Shown: positions 1-12,279, numbered from the stretch's first letter. The stretch: DNA of 64,000 bases from Ryuthela nishihirai (GCA_038380435.1 JAWZYU010000024.1:53902613-53966612); one strand, 5' to 3'. Program-made: numbers and translations. The notes: a model not told the origin generated them from the sequence alone.

Positions 1-48
1 TTAAAATTTTGCAAAAATAAACAATTTTTTTATTATCACTTTGTTTAC

Positions 49-171
49 CTTATCCTGTTCAGTGTAAAGCTTTGAAGGAAGAGTTGGCTCAACTGGGAAA
101 TCCTTTAATACAAAATTTGTAGTCTTTGAAATGACTAAGCTTAATGCAAGATCGCATACTGCATACAATTT
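49..171 (-). CDS. pds5: PDS5 exon E10 (last exon inside window)
   Basis: A 123-bp exon (41 codons, phase 0 both ends), acceptor ctttttttttaga read as ...ag, and donor gtaaac. The peptide begins KLYAVCDLALSLVISKT and ends PTLPSKLYTEQDK. KL(Y/W)AVCD(L/V)A is a PDS5 signature that directly follows the PDD segment of E9. The coding sequence continues to the left of the window with the last HEAT repeats and the basic C-terminal tail. Confidence 0.94.
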
Positions 172-2480
172 CTAAAAAAAAAGATTAAAAACAAAAATCA
201 CATTAAACATGGAGTATTAAATTTAAAAACAGAGCATGCATACAACTTAGCATACCACAAATGATGAACTTAATTTACTTTAATAATAGCTAGAAAATTA
301 CACTTTTAAGGATGGAAAAAATGGGTGATGAATAAATAATTCTAAGTTTGTTATCTCATCATTTTTGTAAAATATGTTTATAAATTTTCACAATTAATAC
401 AAATGCAATTTGTTAAACAACATCCAAACATATATACACAGAAATCTAAATTTAATATTTCCAGTTTAAAGACTTATAGCTTTAATATTCAATACCTTGA
501 ACATGGTAAAAACCTTATATTGTTCTTTTCAATTTTCAGTTCTATATTTAATGCATTACAATATTTTTCTCTTTGATTCTAAGGTAAGGATATTTCTATT
601 CTTCAGTTATTTTTTTCTGTACATTCTCTAAAAACATATATTGTGTTGAACATAAAAAACCTAAGGATTTTTCACTCTGATACATATCATCCGATTAGTA
701 ACTTGACTTGGGTATAATACACAAACTGAAATTGAAACAATAACAAAGCCTTTACACCTATCCCCTTTAATATAATTATTGGCTTTGGGGTCAGTATAAA
801 GAACACAATCTCTTCTAAAATTGGTGATTCGTGTTTTTTTTTCTCAAATAGCCAAATTAAACTCTAATTAGCCTAGTTGTTACAAGCAAGGTTTTAATTT
901 GAGGATTCTAAGGATTAATACAAAGGTCTGATATTTGAACAACTATTTAAGTAAAATATCTAGTAGGCCTTGAATTTCAGCTTGATAATTATAGCATGAA
1001 AAAAATGTGTTATTTAATAAACCTATTTAAACAATACAGCCAAGTAGATATTTTAGCTTTTAATACTTCATTTCATGCATTTAACATTTTCTTTATTTCA
1101 GTATTCTGAATTCAACAGGGAAATGTTAAATTAGGATTCACTCTCTCACAACAAATGCAAGGTTCATGTTAGTCCTTGGTTTTGTACATGTGTATTTCTT
1201 TCAAATGTAAATCCATACTTATTGTGCTGTTTTACATGCAATGCTGTTGTGAAAGTGAAATGAAATATGAGGGAGTTTCCTTTGTATCAAACAATTCATT
1301 TGAGGGTAGTGTTCAAATTTAGATACATAAGAACTGTCCTTTACCATTCCCTGAGAGCTAGAATAGAGAAGAACAAGAGGTTTACACAGGATGTTGTGAA
1401 GCTGGATACACCTTGTACACAAAGAATTTGTATATTCGATGAATGTATGGAAACCTCTAAGAAGGAAAATTAGGAAAGTAATTTTTAAGTAATAAATTAT
1501 CACAGAAAAAGTTCTGTAGAGAAGGAACACTTGAAATAACGAGTTGAAATTTCCTCCCATGGTGAACACTATAAGTGGAAGATATCCTAATGCTGGAAAC
1601 ACACCAGTTTAAAATTACGCTGCTTATTTTGATTAGTAGTTTTGTAAGCAGCTTTTTTTTTTAATTAATGTAATAGTTTCTTCATTTAATATTTTTCAAC
1701 ATAATATGTTTGTGTATCTTTGGGCCAATTCTTTTTTTTTTTCTTTTAATCACATTAGCTTTATGAATGCTATAATAAATTTTTTATTGCTGTCTTTACT
1801 AAAAGAACAAAAATTCCCTTTTACACTTCAGTAAAATATTCTAGTACACAAATAAAACTAGGAAATTTACTAGGATTTTATGATAAATGTTCACTCTGGC
1901 ATAAATGCAAAAGTTTATTACTTTTTTTATAGAGTTGAGAAGTAAAAATAATTTAACATATTTAAAATAAAGTTTACCTCTTGAAATAAAAAAAGGAACA
2001 GTTACAGAAGCATTATTCAACAGTACAACTTTGAAAGGAAAATGAATTCTTAATTAGTAGCGACAATTTCAGAAGCAATATTTTTGAGTAAATCTGAAGC
2101 AGTGTAAAAACCATCACTACTGCAAAATTGAATATAGCAAACCAGAAGGGACGTGGCAAAGCAACATGATTGTTGGCTTCCACTTCTTGCTTCTGATGTC
2201 ATAATTTATTTTGTGTGTTTTAAAAAAATTTCTCATAACTTTTAAATAGTGAATTGTACAGATAGAGGGAGGATTCACTGCAATATAGAGAGGGATAAAA
2301 TAATAATGGCAAAATTGCAAAAAAAAAAAAAATTGGCAAAATTATATTTTAAAGTAAATATTTTTCTTAAAAAAAGGGGGGAAGAAGGTACTCCCTTCAA
2401 AAGGATCCTCTCCTCACAAAAAGGATGGAGATAACCTTTTGGCTCTGTTGGGTTTATCCCATAACATACAAGCATATAGA
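172..2480. other. Intron sequence, nothing recognised
   Basis: This is the upstream part of the intron between E10 and E9. It is AT-rich with short homopolymers. The two overlapping open frames at 1219-1602 (minus) and 1267-1473 (plus) have no motif I recognise, and their low-complexity F, L and S-rich composition looks like chance. Confidence 0.6.
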
Positions 2481-2484
2481 CAGG

Positions 2485-2866
2485 GACATGCCTGTTGGAT
2501 TCAGTCGGTAGTGCACCAGGCTTGTAATCTTAGTTCCCAGGTTTGAGTCCCAGCTGGGTCAGCATTGAGATTTATCTCCGCAAAATTCCCCACCATGTCC
2601 ACGGTCAGTAAGGGACACCGATGGGCTTGGAAAGGCCACCGTCTGTCAGATGGGATGTTAAGCTGTGGCCCCATGTGCGAAAGATCCATACCCTGTGCAT
2701 GTTAAAGAACACATTAGATGGCCTTAATGGGAGGCTATCACCTGCCTCCCAACAGCTTTTCCAGTGGGTCCCCTCCCCCAAACTTCTCTGAGCCTTCGGG
2801 ATCCATGTGACCTGGCCATTTAGCCCATGGTGTGCAAAAAATGCTGCGAGGTAAAACATTCCATCC
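2485..2866 (+). mobile_element. tRNA-derived SINE, family 1
   Basis: The unit starts with a tRNA-like head: a box A-like stretch near 2500-2520 and a box B-like ggtttgagtccc near 2540-2553. A long body follows with the phrases ggcttggaaaggccacc, catgttaaagaacac and gcccatggtgtgcaaaaa, ending at gaggtaaaacatt. The same body is found on the minus strand at 22165-22490, 39474-39848 and 61145-61485, so this is a dispersed family transcribed by RNA polymerase III. It sits in a PDS5 intron in antisense orientation to the gene. Confidence 0.75.
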
Positions 2867-3299
2867 CTATTGGTTTAATAGTCAGATATGCTAACCATTA
2901 GACCAGGCATGGGCTGCATAATCAACACAAAACCAAAACTATTCTGGAACTGTCCATGTGCTTAGACACAGATGTTGCATGAGAAGAAGCTGAAGTAACA
3001 GCCTAATGAGGAATAATGCAGTGGTGAAGGTGTAAACAATTAAGCTTTGGTGTTCGTGAAGTACTGAATACATGCATTGGCTCAAATAGTACTGCTTTCC
3101 TATTTTTTTTTTTATTAAACCTGAGGGCCTTTTATAATTTAGTTTCAGTGCTTTTAAGCAATGGCCAAATATTTTCAAAAAGTCTTGCATTAGTTTTCAT
3201 TAAAAAATTTAACTTACTCCCCCCCCCCCAGAAATCTTGGCTATGCCACTGAGATGTTCAATTGTTTTAGTCTAAAGAGGAAGAAAAAAAATTTCCCCA

Positions 3300-3950
3300 T
3301 TTGAAGGCACTTTATTATGAAGATCTATAAACTGCAACAGTGAAATTGAAAACTACGGTTTGCATTGTGAAAATATGTTAGAGCCTGTGAATGCAGAATA
3401 TGTAAACAATTTTTTTTAATATTCATCCAACATTTCAAGCATAAATCACAGATATGCACCAACTGGTGCAAATCTGTGATTTCCTATTATTTCAACATTA
3501 ATGCTTACACTTGATATCTGGCATGTTGGATTAAAAAATATAATACCTTCTGACATTTGATGGGGGCTGGTCATGTGCAAAACATGTGTCTGGAAAACAT
3601 GCATCCTGGAAAGTGCCTTCTAGACCATAGTCTTCAATTACAGCCTGATACATTTCCAATGGTTAACTATATGGTGTAATGCTTAAAGCCACTAATAGAG
3701 GATGATTATTCAGTGGCCAGAGGACCTGACATGTTATCAAGAGGTTGTGGGCTCAGATCCCACCCAACTAATGACAATTTTTCCCCTATATTCCTGTAAA
3801 AGACATTTCTATTTTAGGTAAATTTGTTGCAATATTTCAATTCAGAATTAAATGCTCTTTCTTTTGATATAGGATAAAACATATTTATGTTCAGTAATAA
3901 TTTAAGATTAAGATTCAAATCAAAGTAAGTTCCTTTTCCATTGTTCTTCC
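3300..3950. repeat. Interspersed repeat family 4 (decayed), with tRNA-like stretch
   Basis: Segments near 3305-3380 and 3800-3950 match 17350-17410 and 17520-17640. Examples are aggcacttt..ga.gaagatc and gaattaaatg.tctttctttt. A tRNA-like piece at about 3700-3770 with gtgggctcagatcccac resembles box B. I cannot define the ends. The family may contain a decayed SINE or a relic of an element with a small ribozyme. Confidence 0.4.
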
Positions 3951-3959
3951 TATTGCTTG

Positions 3960-5080
3960 TCACTTCACATATCTAACTCAGTTTGGGATTTGTCAAAATG
4001 GTTTTTCCATCATACCTTCTAAATTTAGTGGCCAATCTTAATAGGATACATTCCACATGAAAACTTGTAAAGTGGGGAGTGTCAAAGGTTACATATATAA
4101 AAAAAATCGCATCTTTTCTTCCCCTTAAAAAAAGGAGAAATGTGTAAATGATTATTCATCTATATTTTCCAAACATGAGAAATGAGTACAAGTCATACGT
4201 AAAATGAACATATACTGCTTAGGGAGCATTACAGGCTAAAAATACTTTCTTTTTAAATATAAAAAGTCTCATATAATATTAAAAAACATTTTTTTTTTAC
4301 TAAAAAACTAGCAAATATAAAACTATCAGAACTATCAATGCATTTTAATCAATTGTACTGTTTTTTAGAAATGAACAAAGTATAAATTTTAGGTCATCAT
4401 TTACCATCCAAGCCTCTTACACTTTACTGGTTATTTTAATTGTATTTAATGTAACTGTAAATAATTAAATCTTCTTTTTCAAATTTAGACTTGTTGCTTT
4501 TGTTTTATATGTATCTCATTGCTTATTTTTGTATTTTACATTTGTTCTTAGTTTAAATGGTTTTTTTTTCTGTCCATTGCTATACTTTTTTACTCACTGA
4601 GTCATTTAGTGCTTTTGTTTTTAAATTTGGTTATAGGTTTTCATGATTTTTACATCTTGTATATTATACCTTTTGGAGTAGCATGACTTTAGTTGCCTTT
4701 GTGTCATAAAATCCCAAATAACCAGTCTCCAATAAGATTGCATTTTCTGAATAAATTAGGTGAAGATATTTTCCAAAATGACACATATTCTGAAATGTTT
4801 TCTCACCCATAGTTTTATCATGGGTAATAGCTTTTCACAAAGCAGGAAAAGTTTGGTTGTTTTAACTTCAAGATGATGGAGTTTGGTTTTATTCATTCAT
4901 ACTTTAGCAATAATTTTACGTAATAAATGTTCTTAAAAATCAGTATATATATATATTGATTAAGAACTTTATCTTCTGTCACATCTCTTCATAAAAAGCT
5001 TCAGGGGTATATACCAAAGAACAAAGGGTCACTACTAGCACAGGCACCCAGTCTTAAGGTATCAAATTTAACTCTATAAG
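3960..5080. other. Intron sequence, nothing recognised
   Basis: AT-rich intron sequence without conserved motifs. A short (AT)n run lies near 4946-4958 inside a small imperfect palindrome. Confidence 0.5.
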
Positions 5081-5084
5081 AATA

Positions 5085-5270
5085 AATACCCCCTCAAGCA
5101 GTTGCTTGCCACAGAGGTCTGAGAGGAGCCTGTCAATTTACACACCTAAGTAGAATGTTTGAGGATGGTGGGGACTCAGCAGAAAAATTACACAATCATC
5201 CATGCCTTATCTGGGGCTCGAATCCCAGTCCTTTGATCAGTAGCCAAGCACACTAATCATTTGGCCATAT
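5085..5270 (-). mobile_element. tRNA-derived SINE, family 2
   Basis: Matches 29475-29660 over its length: aagca.gcttgccacagaggtctg, the agcctgtcaat stretch, the (g/c)tcgaa(t)ccca(g) stretch and the agtagccaagcacactaa.ca.ttgg end. Read on the minus strand it begins with a tRNA-like box A region and has ggattcgagcccc as box B. Two diverged copies in one window support a family. Confidence 0.65.
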
Positions 5271-5644
5271 CTTTATATATATATAAAGATTTGATACATA
5301 CATTTTACATTTACAATTTGGCAATATATTTATATGTATCATTTCTTATAGAGCTGATGAGTAGTGATAGCTCTTACTAGTGTCCAGGTCCTTACAAACC
5401 TCTTTACACCCCTGAAAAGCTTATTTATGAAATTACTGAGCCTTGCATTTTGATTCTCTACTGATATAATACGGGTCTGTTCCTAAAAAAAGTGGCAGCT
5501 GACTGCATATTACAATCCATAAGTTTGATAATTTTTTCAGCTCACTTTAATGTTAACTTTTATTTTTGTAAATTGTTGTTTATTTTTGTATCTTTTATTT
5601 TTACAAACTTTTTACAGTTTCATTTAACAGAGCAAATAATAGTG

Positions 5645-5733
5645 ATGTTTCATAATGGCAAAAAAAGTCCATTATGAAACATAACTTAAGAAATTTACTA
5701 AACGTTAAGGAATGGTTTAGTAAATTTCTTAAG
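5645..5733. repeat. Two adjacent perfect inverted repeats
   Basis: Arms 5645-5658 and 5669-5682 (14 bp) are perfect reverse complements with a 10-bp loop. Three bases further on, arms 5685-5703 and 5715-5733 (19 bp) are perfect reverse complements with an 11-bp loop. They form two hairpins side by side, just upstream on the plus strand of exon E9. The origin is unknown. Confidence 0.8.
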
Positions 5734-5846
5734 GTTCACACAATTCTTAGAAATTCCAATAATTTTGTTTGTTGAAGTAAACCATTTCTTTTTTATTATA
5801 AATATACTTCAAGATAATTAATATTTTACCCATAAATATAACTTAC

Positions 5847-5976
5847 TAAATTAGCAATATCATCATTTGGTGCTTGTTTATCTTTTGTCTGTTTGATAGC
5901 ATCTATTAGCCTCTTGAAAAAACTAAAGCTGTAATTTTCATTTTTCATTAAAGGCTCCATTAAAAACCACAAACAA
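5847..5976 (-). CDS. pds5: PDS5 exon E9
   Basis: A 130-bp exon, acceptor gtctttacag and donor gtaagt. The first base completes an Asp codon with E8 and 43 codons follow. The peptide reads CLWFLMEPLMKNENYSFSFF then KRLIDAIKQTKDKQAPNDDI and ANL. CLWF..EPLM.KNEN is a strong PDS5 motif, followed as expected by the K..KDA..PDD stretch. No open frame of 60 codons or more covers it; I found it from splice sites and motif. Confidence 0.95.
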
Positions 5977-6176
5977 CTGTAAAGACATCAAGTGTAAAAT
6001 TACACACAAATTAAAATGAAAAAAAGAGATTGAAGTCTACTATATTTCAGCGTAAATATATATATATATCATAATAAACATAATAACAATAGCAAATGAC
6101 AAAATTTCCATGATGAATATAAAATTAAAAAAAAAACTATCTTTCAAAGTAGTCCTAAAAATTAGAAAATAAACCT

Positions 6177-6330
6177 AAAATATGTCAATGGTGCAATCAC
6201 TCAATGAATTTGTATTCACTTCAAAGCATATGGAGCACAAATTTACTTCCAAACAAGACTGCCTGCATCTTATTTTCCTTTGAAGTGAATATGAATTCAC
6301 TGACTGATTGTACCATTGATATGCTACTTC
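6177..6330. mobile_element. Foldback (MITE-like) element
   Basis: Arms of about 48 bp, beginning tcaatggtgcaatcac and ending gattgtaccattga, form an imperfect palindrome around a short centre. A diverged copy with the same arms is at 48100-48245. The flanking 6340-6600 also resembles 48260-48510, so the foldback sits inside a larger repeat. Confidence 0.6.
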
Positions 6331-6339
6331 AGATTTATT

Positions 6340-6605
6340 TCTACTTTTTAGAGTGCACATAGGAAAAAAAAGTATTTTATAATTTTTTAATTTATATTTT
6401 TTGTCACTAAAAATGCCTACCTTTGGAAACGTTCATTTGATATGTGACTCACAAACATTGAGCACAGTTTTCTTCACCCTTTTTTCTCTATTCATGTTTG
6501 AAGTAGCCCATGACATTAGAGATGTCACAAACTTTAATTTGTTTAAAATATAGCTTGTTTAGGTCAACCCCCCACAAAATTTCCATCCCCTTTTGGGGTG
6601 AGGTC
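6340..6605. repeat. Repeat family 6, copy 1
   Basis: Shares with 48260-48510 the phrases tttttgtcactaaaa, atgactcacaaacattga, ttaggtcaacccccca and tttccatccccttttgggg. RTE copy A begins immediately after it. The family boundaries are not resolved. Confidence 0.5.
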
Positions 6606-9600
6606 TGTAAATAGTAGCTAGTTAGTCACTGGAAGGAGAGCTATGCATCAATCCCCTCTGATGACACATAGAACCAGCCAGGCCTAGCACCTAATGTCTG
6701 ACCCAGCCTTATCGTGGTACAGGCCATTAGTATCTTTTAATAAAGATACTCTTTTGTGGAAGTAAATGGAAGGGGAGGGCTGTCAGATCAGTGTGTCCTA
6801 TTGATCACGACAACTATGGCTATTTTTCTTTTCCCTACCCTGCTGAGGAGTGATCAACCACACAGGGTCATGGTGCTGACCATATATATCAACCTGAATG
6901 AAATAATGGTTCTGAGCTTGATTATGTATTCTTAATTTGCTGCACTGGTGGGCTTCTGTAGAGGGAAAATCTTCAGCTGTATTTTTTTGTTTGTTTGTGG
7001 ATTGACACCACATGTGAATAGATTCACGAGATATGCTTTATCAGCTGGTGGATAATCATGAGCAGTGGTTTTCCTAGATACTTGAACTCTTGCTTCTAAA
7101 GGAATTGTCAAATTATATACTGAAGGGAGTCTTCCAGTGTAGATGGTTTCAGCCTTTAATAGTTGGGGAATGGGTCTTTGCCACATGCCTGAAATTAGGG
7201 GGTTGCTTGATATTGTTGACATTCCCTCTCTCAATAAACATAGTTTCTTTAAACATTCCACTAACTAATTTTTCTCTATAGGTAGTAGAAATGTGAGGAC
7301 TCTGCACAGAGATTATTCTCTTGATGTGAGGAGGGGTTATAGGCCCTTTTGGTATTAGTAGCTGCAATGGGCAACATCTCCTACAGGTAAGTAAACTTAA
7401 TGGTTTCAGAATAACTAACACATATTACAAACACCGTGACATATATAGGTACACAGGGGTTTCAACAGATAGGCTGCATAAGAATATGATTGATTATATA
7501 TTAATTAACAAATTGGCTAGTTCTGTTAGGAACACTAGGCCATATATGGGAGCTGCAATTGGATCTGACCATTACCATGTTAAAAGTGTCTTGCAACTTA
7601 AATTTAAGAAGTGTTGTAACTAAGGTTAAAAATTTTAATGTTAATTCTGAAGCTCTGAAAGGCCCAACTATAGCTAAAGCTTACCGTGATTGGTTACTTA
7701 GTCATTACGACAGTCATGGTTTGCTTACTACTGAAGATGAGAAAGAATAGGACTGTTTTAAGCAGGCTTTTCTTAAAACAAACGGTACTCTTTTAGGAAA
7801 AAAGGAGCAGAGGAGGTAAAATTATTTGAGTAATAAGGCACTTAAGCTTATTTCAGAAAGGAAGAACTGAAGGATCCTTAATCAATACCCTACTAGTCCT
7901 AATCGAAAACATTACAGAGAGCTTAATAAATGTGTAAAGGATCAGTTAGCAGCTGATAAGAATCTTTGGCTTGATGGCTTGGCTGATAAAGCTGAGGAAG
8001 CAGTTAGACAGCACAACAGCAGAGAGCTGTACCAGATAATTAATGTTTTGTGTGGTAGAAAATGGATAGGTATACAGGGATTGAAGGATAAACAAGGTAA
8101 GGCTATTGAAGGTGAGATTCTGTCATGGCTAGGTGGGCAAAGCATTTCAATGATGTTCTAAACAATGTGGTTAATTCTACTCCCATTGTTCGTAATGATG
8201 ATAGATGCATTACTGGCTTCAATGTTGTCCCTATAACACAGTCTGGAGTTATTTTGGCTATTTCTAAACTTAAACTTCATAAATCCCCAGGGATAGATAA
8301 AATTACCACTGAAATGCTTAGAACTGGATATGCTTCAGTTACCACATGGATGACTGAATTTCTGAATATCTTTAATGATAAAGGCATGGTTCCTAAAGAT
8401 TTAGCTATTATTACCCCTATTTTTAAAAAAGATGATAGCAACTCTTGTGATAACTATAGGGGTATCAGATTACTTTCTGTTCCAGATAAAGTTCTTTGCA
8501 TCATTATGCTTAATAGAATTAAGAATCCGGTTGATGGATAATTGCGTGAAGAAGCATGAGAAGTAGTAGTGGAAGTGTAGATCAGATTTTTTCACTTAGG
8601 CAGACTCTTGTGAAATGTTTCGAATTTGAGAAACCTTTGGTTAGTAACTTTGTTGATTTAGAAAAGGCTTTTGACTCTGTTGATCATCACAATTTGTAGT
8701 TGATTGTGAGATCATATGGCATACTAGACAAGTTAATTAACATAATGAAAGGTCTCTGTAGCAACAACTGAGCCATGTGTGAGTAGGTAAAGCTCGCAGC
8801 AATTGGTTTAGCATGACTTCTCATGTTTGACAAGGATGCATTTTATCTCCTTTTCTCTTTAGTTTGGTTATCGATCATGTTATGCAAAATTCACTGCAAA
8901 AGGAAAGATTTTGGCCTTAAATGGTCTGGAGATCTGAAAATTTCCGATTTAGATTATGCTGATGATTTAGCCTTTTGGTAAATGATGTTAATTAGATGAA
9001 CTCTTTCATTCGAGCTGTTGATGAGACTGGTAGTAGAGTAGGTTTGGTTCTAAACAGAGAGAAAACTAAAATTACGAAAATTGGTCAGGCAGATGATGCT
9101 TTGGTTGCTTTGAATGGCTGCAGTAGAATTATCTATTGAGCTATGTAACAGATACTGGTGATGTGTGGTGCGAGATAAATAGAAGAATAGGGATTGGTAC
9201 CGGAGTATTTGAAGAATCTATGGAGAAGAAATTGGAGTATTTGAAGAATCTATGGAGTATACATGGAAATAGGTGTATACACCTAAAAACTCAAATTATG
9301 ACTGTATAATAGTTTTGATTCTTTCTAAACTTAGTATGGTAGTGAAACATGGACCCCTTGTAAACAAGATAACAGAAAACTTAATGCTTTTGATTCTAGA
9401 TACTTACGCAGTGTCTTGGGCATTAGGTGGTTCAACTTTGTAAGTAATGATGAGGTTAGGCAAAGGAGTCAGCAACCTCCTTTGAGCAGCATATTGTGCA
9501 GAGACTCCATTGCTTTGGTCATGTTGCCAGTATGGGAAATTATAGATTAGCAAATAGGGTTATGAACAGTGTGCCTAAAGGTCTCAGAAACAGTGGAAGA

Positions 9601-9684
9601 CCTGTTTTCCTGAGGATGCAGTGGGCAGAAATTAAACAGGACCTTGTTAGAATTTGTGTGCAGTGGCAAGATTCAGCAAATGTA
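6606..9684 (+). mobile_element. RTE-type LINE, copy A (dead, 3' end lost)
   Basis: A non-LTR retrotransposon of the RTE type with an apurinic-like endonuclease (EN) and a reverse transcriptase (RT). The 5' leader matches copy C (57605 downward). The EN is reduced: after RNVRTLHRDYSLDV at about 7290-7325 the sequence jumps to the GVIGPFG region at about 7330, an internal loss of some 360 bp compared with copies B and C. The RT region remains: LHKSPGIDKITTEM at 8275, DNYRGIRLLSVP at 8450, a KAFDSVD motif at about 8665, a CILSPFLFSLV motif at about 8838 and YADD at about 8955. The C-terminal RLHCFGHVA...NRVMNSVPKGLR region is at 9500-9590. Many stops and frameshifts show it is dead. At the TA at 9683-9684 it is broken by a Tc1 element and its last ~100 bp are missing. 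Confidence 0.85.
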
Positions 9685-10785
9685 CAGGGATTCATCAAAA
9701 TAATGGAAACAGTACTGTTTGTGGGTACATTTTATTAATAATCTATAGCCCCACCTCGGGTGTTCAAAACAGACGCAATTCAACATGGAATAGGCTTATA
9801 CAAGTCATGCAGATACAGTAATGGAATGTGAGACCATTCTTCCTGTAAAATATGGCCCAACTGTGCCAGTGATGCTGGAGGTGGAAAGTGTGATCAGACC
9901 TTGCACTCCAGATATTTTCACAAATGTCCAATAATACTGAGGTGGCCAGAGTAGCTGTTGTACCTCATCCTCATGCTCTGCAAACAACAACTTGACACAT
10001 TTCACACAATGCACAGGTGCATTATCCACTTGAAACCAGGGAGTCATTAGGGAACAATGCCTGCAACATTGGATGCAGGTGGTCCCTTAGAATGGATTAG
10101 TATGTTGTGGATATGACACGACCCTGCAGAATAACTAATGACCCTAAAGAATAGCTATGATATGGCACCCTACAGCATCATGGATCCACCTCCATGCTTC
10201 ACAGTCGGAACCAAAGGGTCAGAGTGGTACACTTCTGCAGGTTTTCGCTAGACTACACTCCGCCAGTGGTGGGAAACAATGTGTAGCATGATTTATCAGA
10301 CCAGATGACATGTTGCCGGTCTTTAGCATCCCCATTTTTATGTGCTTTGCATCACCTTACACGTTTCGTTGCATTGATGTTGGTAATCAGAGGTTTGTGG
10401 ATTGCAGCATAGCCGTAAATATCAGCACGATGAATTTCCCGATGAACTCTTATGAGGGAAACGGGATCATTCTAACTAGTCTTCAACTCTGCTATTTGTG
10501 GTGCCATGATCTTATGCTTCCATTGTACAATCTGTGCTTTATCTGACAATTTCATATGGTGTCCACAATTTGCACATTTGGAGACAATGCCCTGTTGCTT
10601 TTGATAGGTAGTCATAATCACCAATACAGTTCCCCATGTTACACCTACTATTTTCGCCGTTGTTGTTACTGAAGATGCGCACCAATGATCATGATTTTTG
10701 GAAGTCACTGATATCTGACATTGTCAACAATTACATCACAACAGCTGTTTCACCAGCACCTGTGACACTGCTACTTGATAGGATG
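9685..10785 (-). mobile_element. Tc1-like DNA transposon, 5'-truncated copy
   Basis: The left end at 9685 matches the terminal inverted repeat of the complete element at 18071-19298 with a few changes, and the preceding TA belongs to the interrupted RTE. On the minus strand the decayed transposase shows a helix-turn-helix stretch KLSDKAQIVQWKHKI near 10520-10560 and DNAPVHCVKCVKLLFAEHED near 9970-10030. The opposite terminal repeat and the start of the element are missing; similarity stops near 10785. The frame contains stops. Confidence 0.85.
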
Positions 10786-11240
10786 TGATCAACAAGAGGT
10801 ATATTTTTATTGCCCAAAACATTCTCCACATCCCAACTTGTTACAATCAGCTCTCGGTGCTGAAAGACAAAGTAGAATAATTCTTCGCATATTTCCCCCT
10901 TTTTGGAGGGAAGGAGGTATGGGAAAATTTTTAATAACCTGTGACACTCCCCATGTGACAAGCATTCATTTGATGATTCCATTGATTCATTCATGTTCTG
11001 AAAATATAGTGGAACAATTGTTTTCATATTTCCCTTTATAGGGGGTTAGAAAGAATGGGGTTATAATTTTTATAGCCTATGATACTCCCTCTTCCACAAG
11101 CTTTCATTTAACACAGAATCATTAAGTTTGTCAGTCGTGTTTGAAAGATGGATGAAATAACTGTTTTGATTCACAAACTGACAATCAACAAATGACAAAC
11201 AAAATGCAATAGAAAGATAAGTAGAAAGCGTCAACTGAAG
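10786..11240. repeat. Repeat family 6, copy 2
   Basis: Contains ctgtgacactccccatgtgacaa, gaaaatatagtggaaca and ttcatatttcccttt phrases that recur at 48600-49170. Its end (11100-11220) matches 52605-52710: tttaacaca.aatcatt, followed by ttgtttg(t/a)ttcacaaactgac. So both RTE copies A and B are bordered by this family. Confidence 0.5.
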
Positions 11241-12240
11241 CAGTAATACACTCCAGTGGGCCATATAATATAATGTGGGGCCACCTGGAGATTGAATAAA
11301 TGCCTGAATATATTTAAGATATAGCATGGATGTTACTAAACTGATAAACTTCTAGTGATATGTCCAACATAGCTGACACTTCACAATTAAGCAACAGTAA
11401 TTACTGAGTACAAGCTAATAGGATTGCACATTCTACAATATAGCACAGATATTCATTATCAACAAAAACAATGAATTGTTGAGAGCTGCTATCACCATTA
11501 ACCTTTCCAGAGTCCAGCCTGAAAAATCTGCACTGTTCATACTTCATAGGATTTTTTCTGTCCTATTTATTGGATGTGGAGGAATGTTTTTGGCTGTTCT
11601 TTTTTCCTGGATACATTGCATTTTTTAAATTGGGTGGTACCTTTTAGGGAATAAAAACAATTTCTTCGAAATAACATTTTGCCAAGGGAAGGTGGACTAA
11701 AACCATCTCAATGTGCTGGTGGAGAAAGGGGGAGGGTTAAAAAGCCTTTAATGGAATTGCCCATCCAACCATAGGAAGGCCGATTTCCATGCCAAGGAAA
11801 TCCTTTTGCTTCTGTATCCAAAACTTCATTCATTCTTATGGAATGATAAAAGAAATAATTAAAAAATGAAACATACTAAAGCAATGTTAAGTAAAATATT
11901 TGTAGCAAGAAGTTGCAAGACTTCCTCATCATAAAAAACTGTCGATGTAACATAACTCTAAAAGATCAATAATGATATATAAATAAATGGAAACAAAATC
12001 AAAATATATCTAAAAAATTAAAGATTTGTAGATAAAAGTATAAATAAAATACTAACTAAAAGAATTGAAAAGATTTCCAATGTTGACACCCATAATGTAC
12101 ACAAGAACAGCGCACACACAACATACAATAGCATATATAATGACATCTGCATCATGCACTCTGCCAAGATCTGGTTTATATAGTTACTTTCCAGAACTGT
12201 GGTTTTGGTTTCAGTAGTGGGAAATGCACTGAATGCTGGG
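11241..12240. other. Intron sequence, nothing recognised
   Basis: No coding motif and no repeat matching elsewhere in the window that I could find. The 11480-11830 part is less AT-rich and may be an old transposon relic, but I see no domain. Confidence 0.4.
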
Positions 12241-12247
12241 ACAAATG

Positions 12248-12248
<1 letters not shown>

Positions 12249-12279
<31 letters not shown>

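Noticed and set aside
1219..1602. 127-codon minus-strand open frame
   Set aside because: No family motif, low-complexity hydrophobic composition, and an overlapping open frame on the other strand. Not supported by splice sites in the PDS5 phase.
3700..3770. Possible functional tRNA gene (also 21350-21420, 23440-23530 and 39770-39848)
   Set aside because: Box A and box B-like sequences are present but acceptor and D stems do not pair well, and each lies in a dispersed SINE-type repeat.
4940..4960. Regulatory palindrome around (AT)n
   Set aside because: Short AT repeats are frequent in this sequence and form palindromes by chance.
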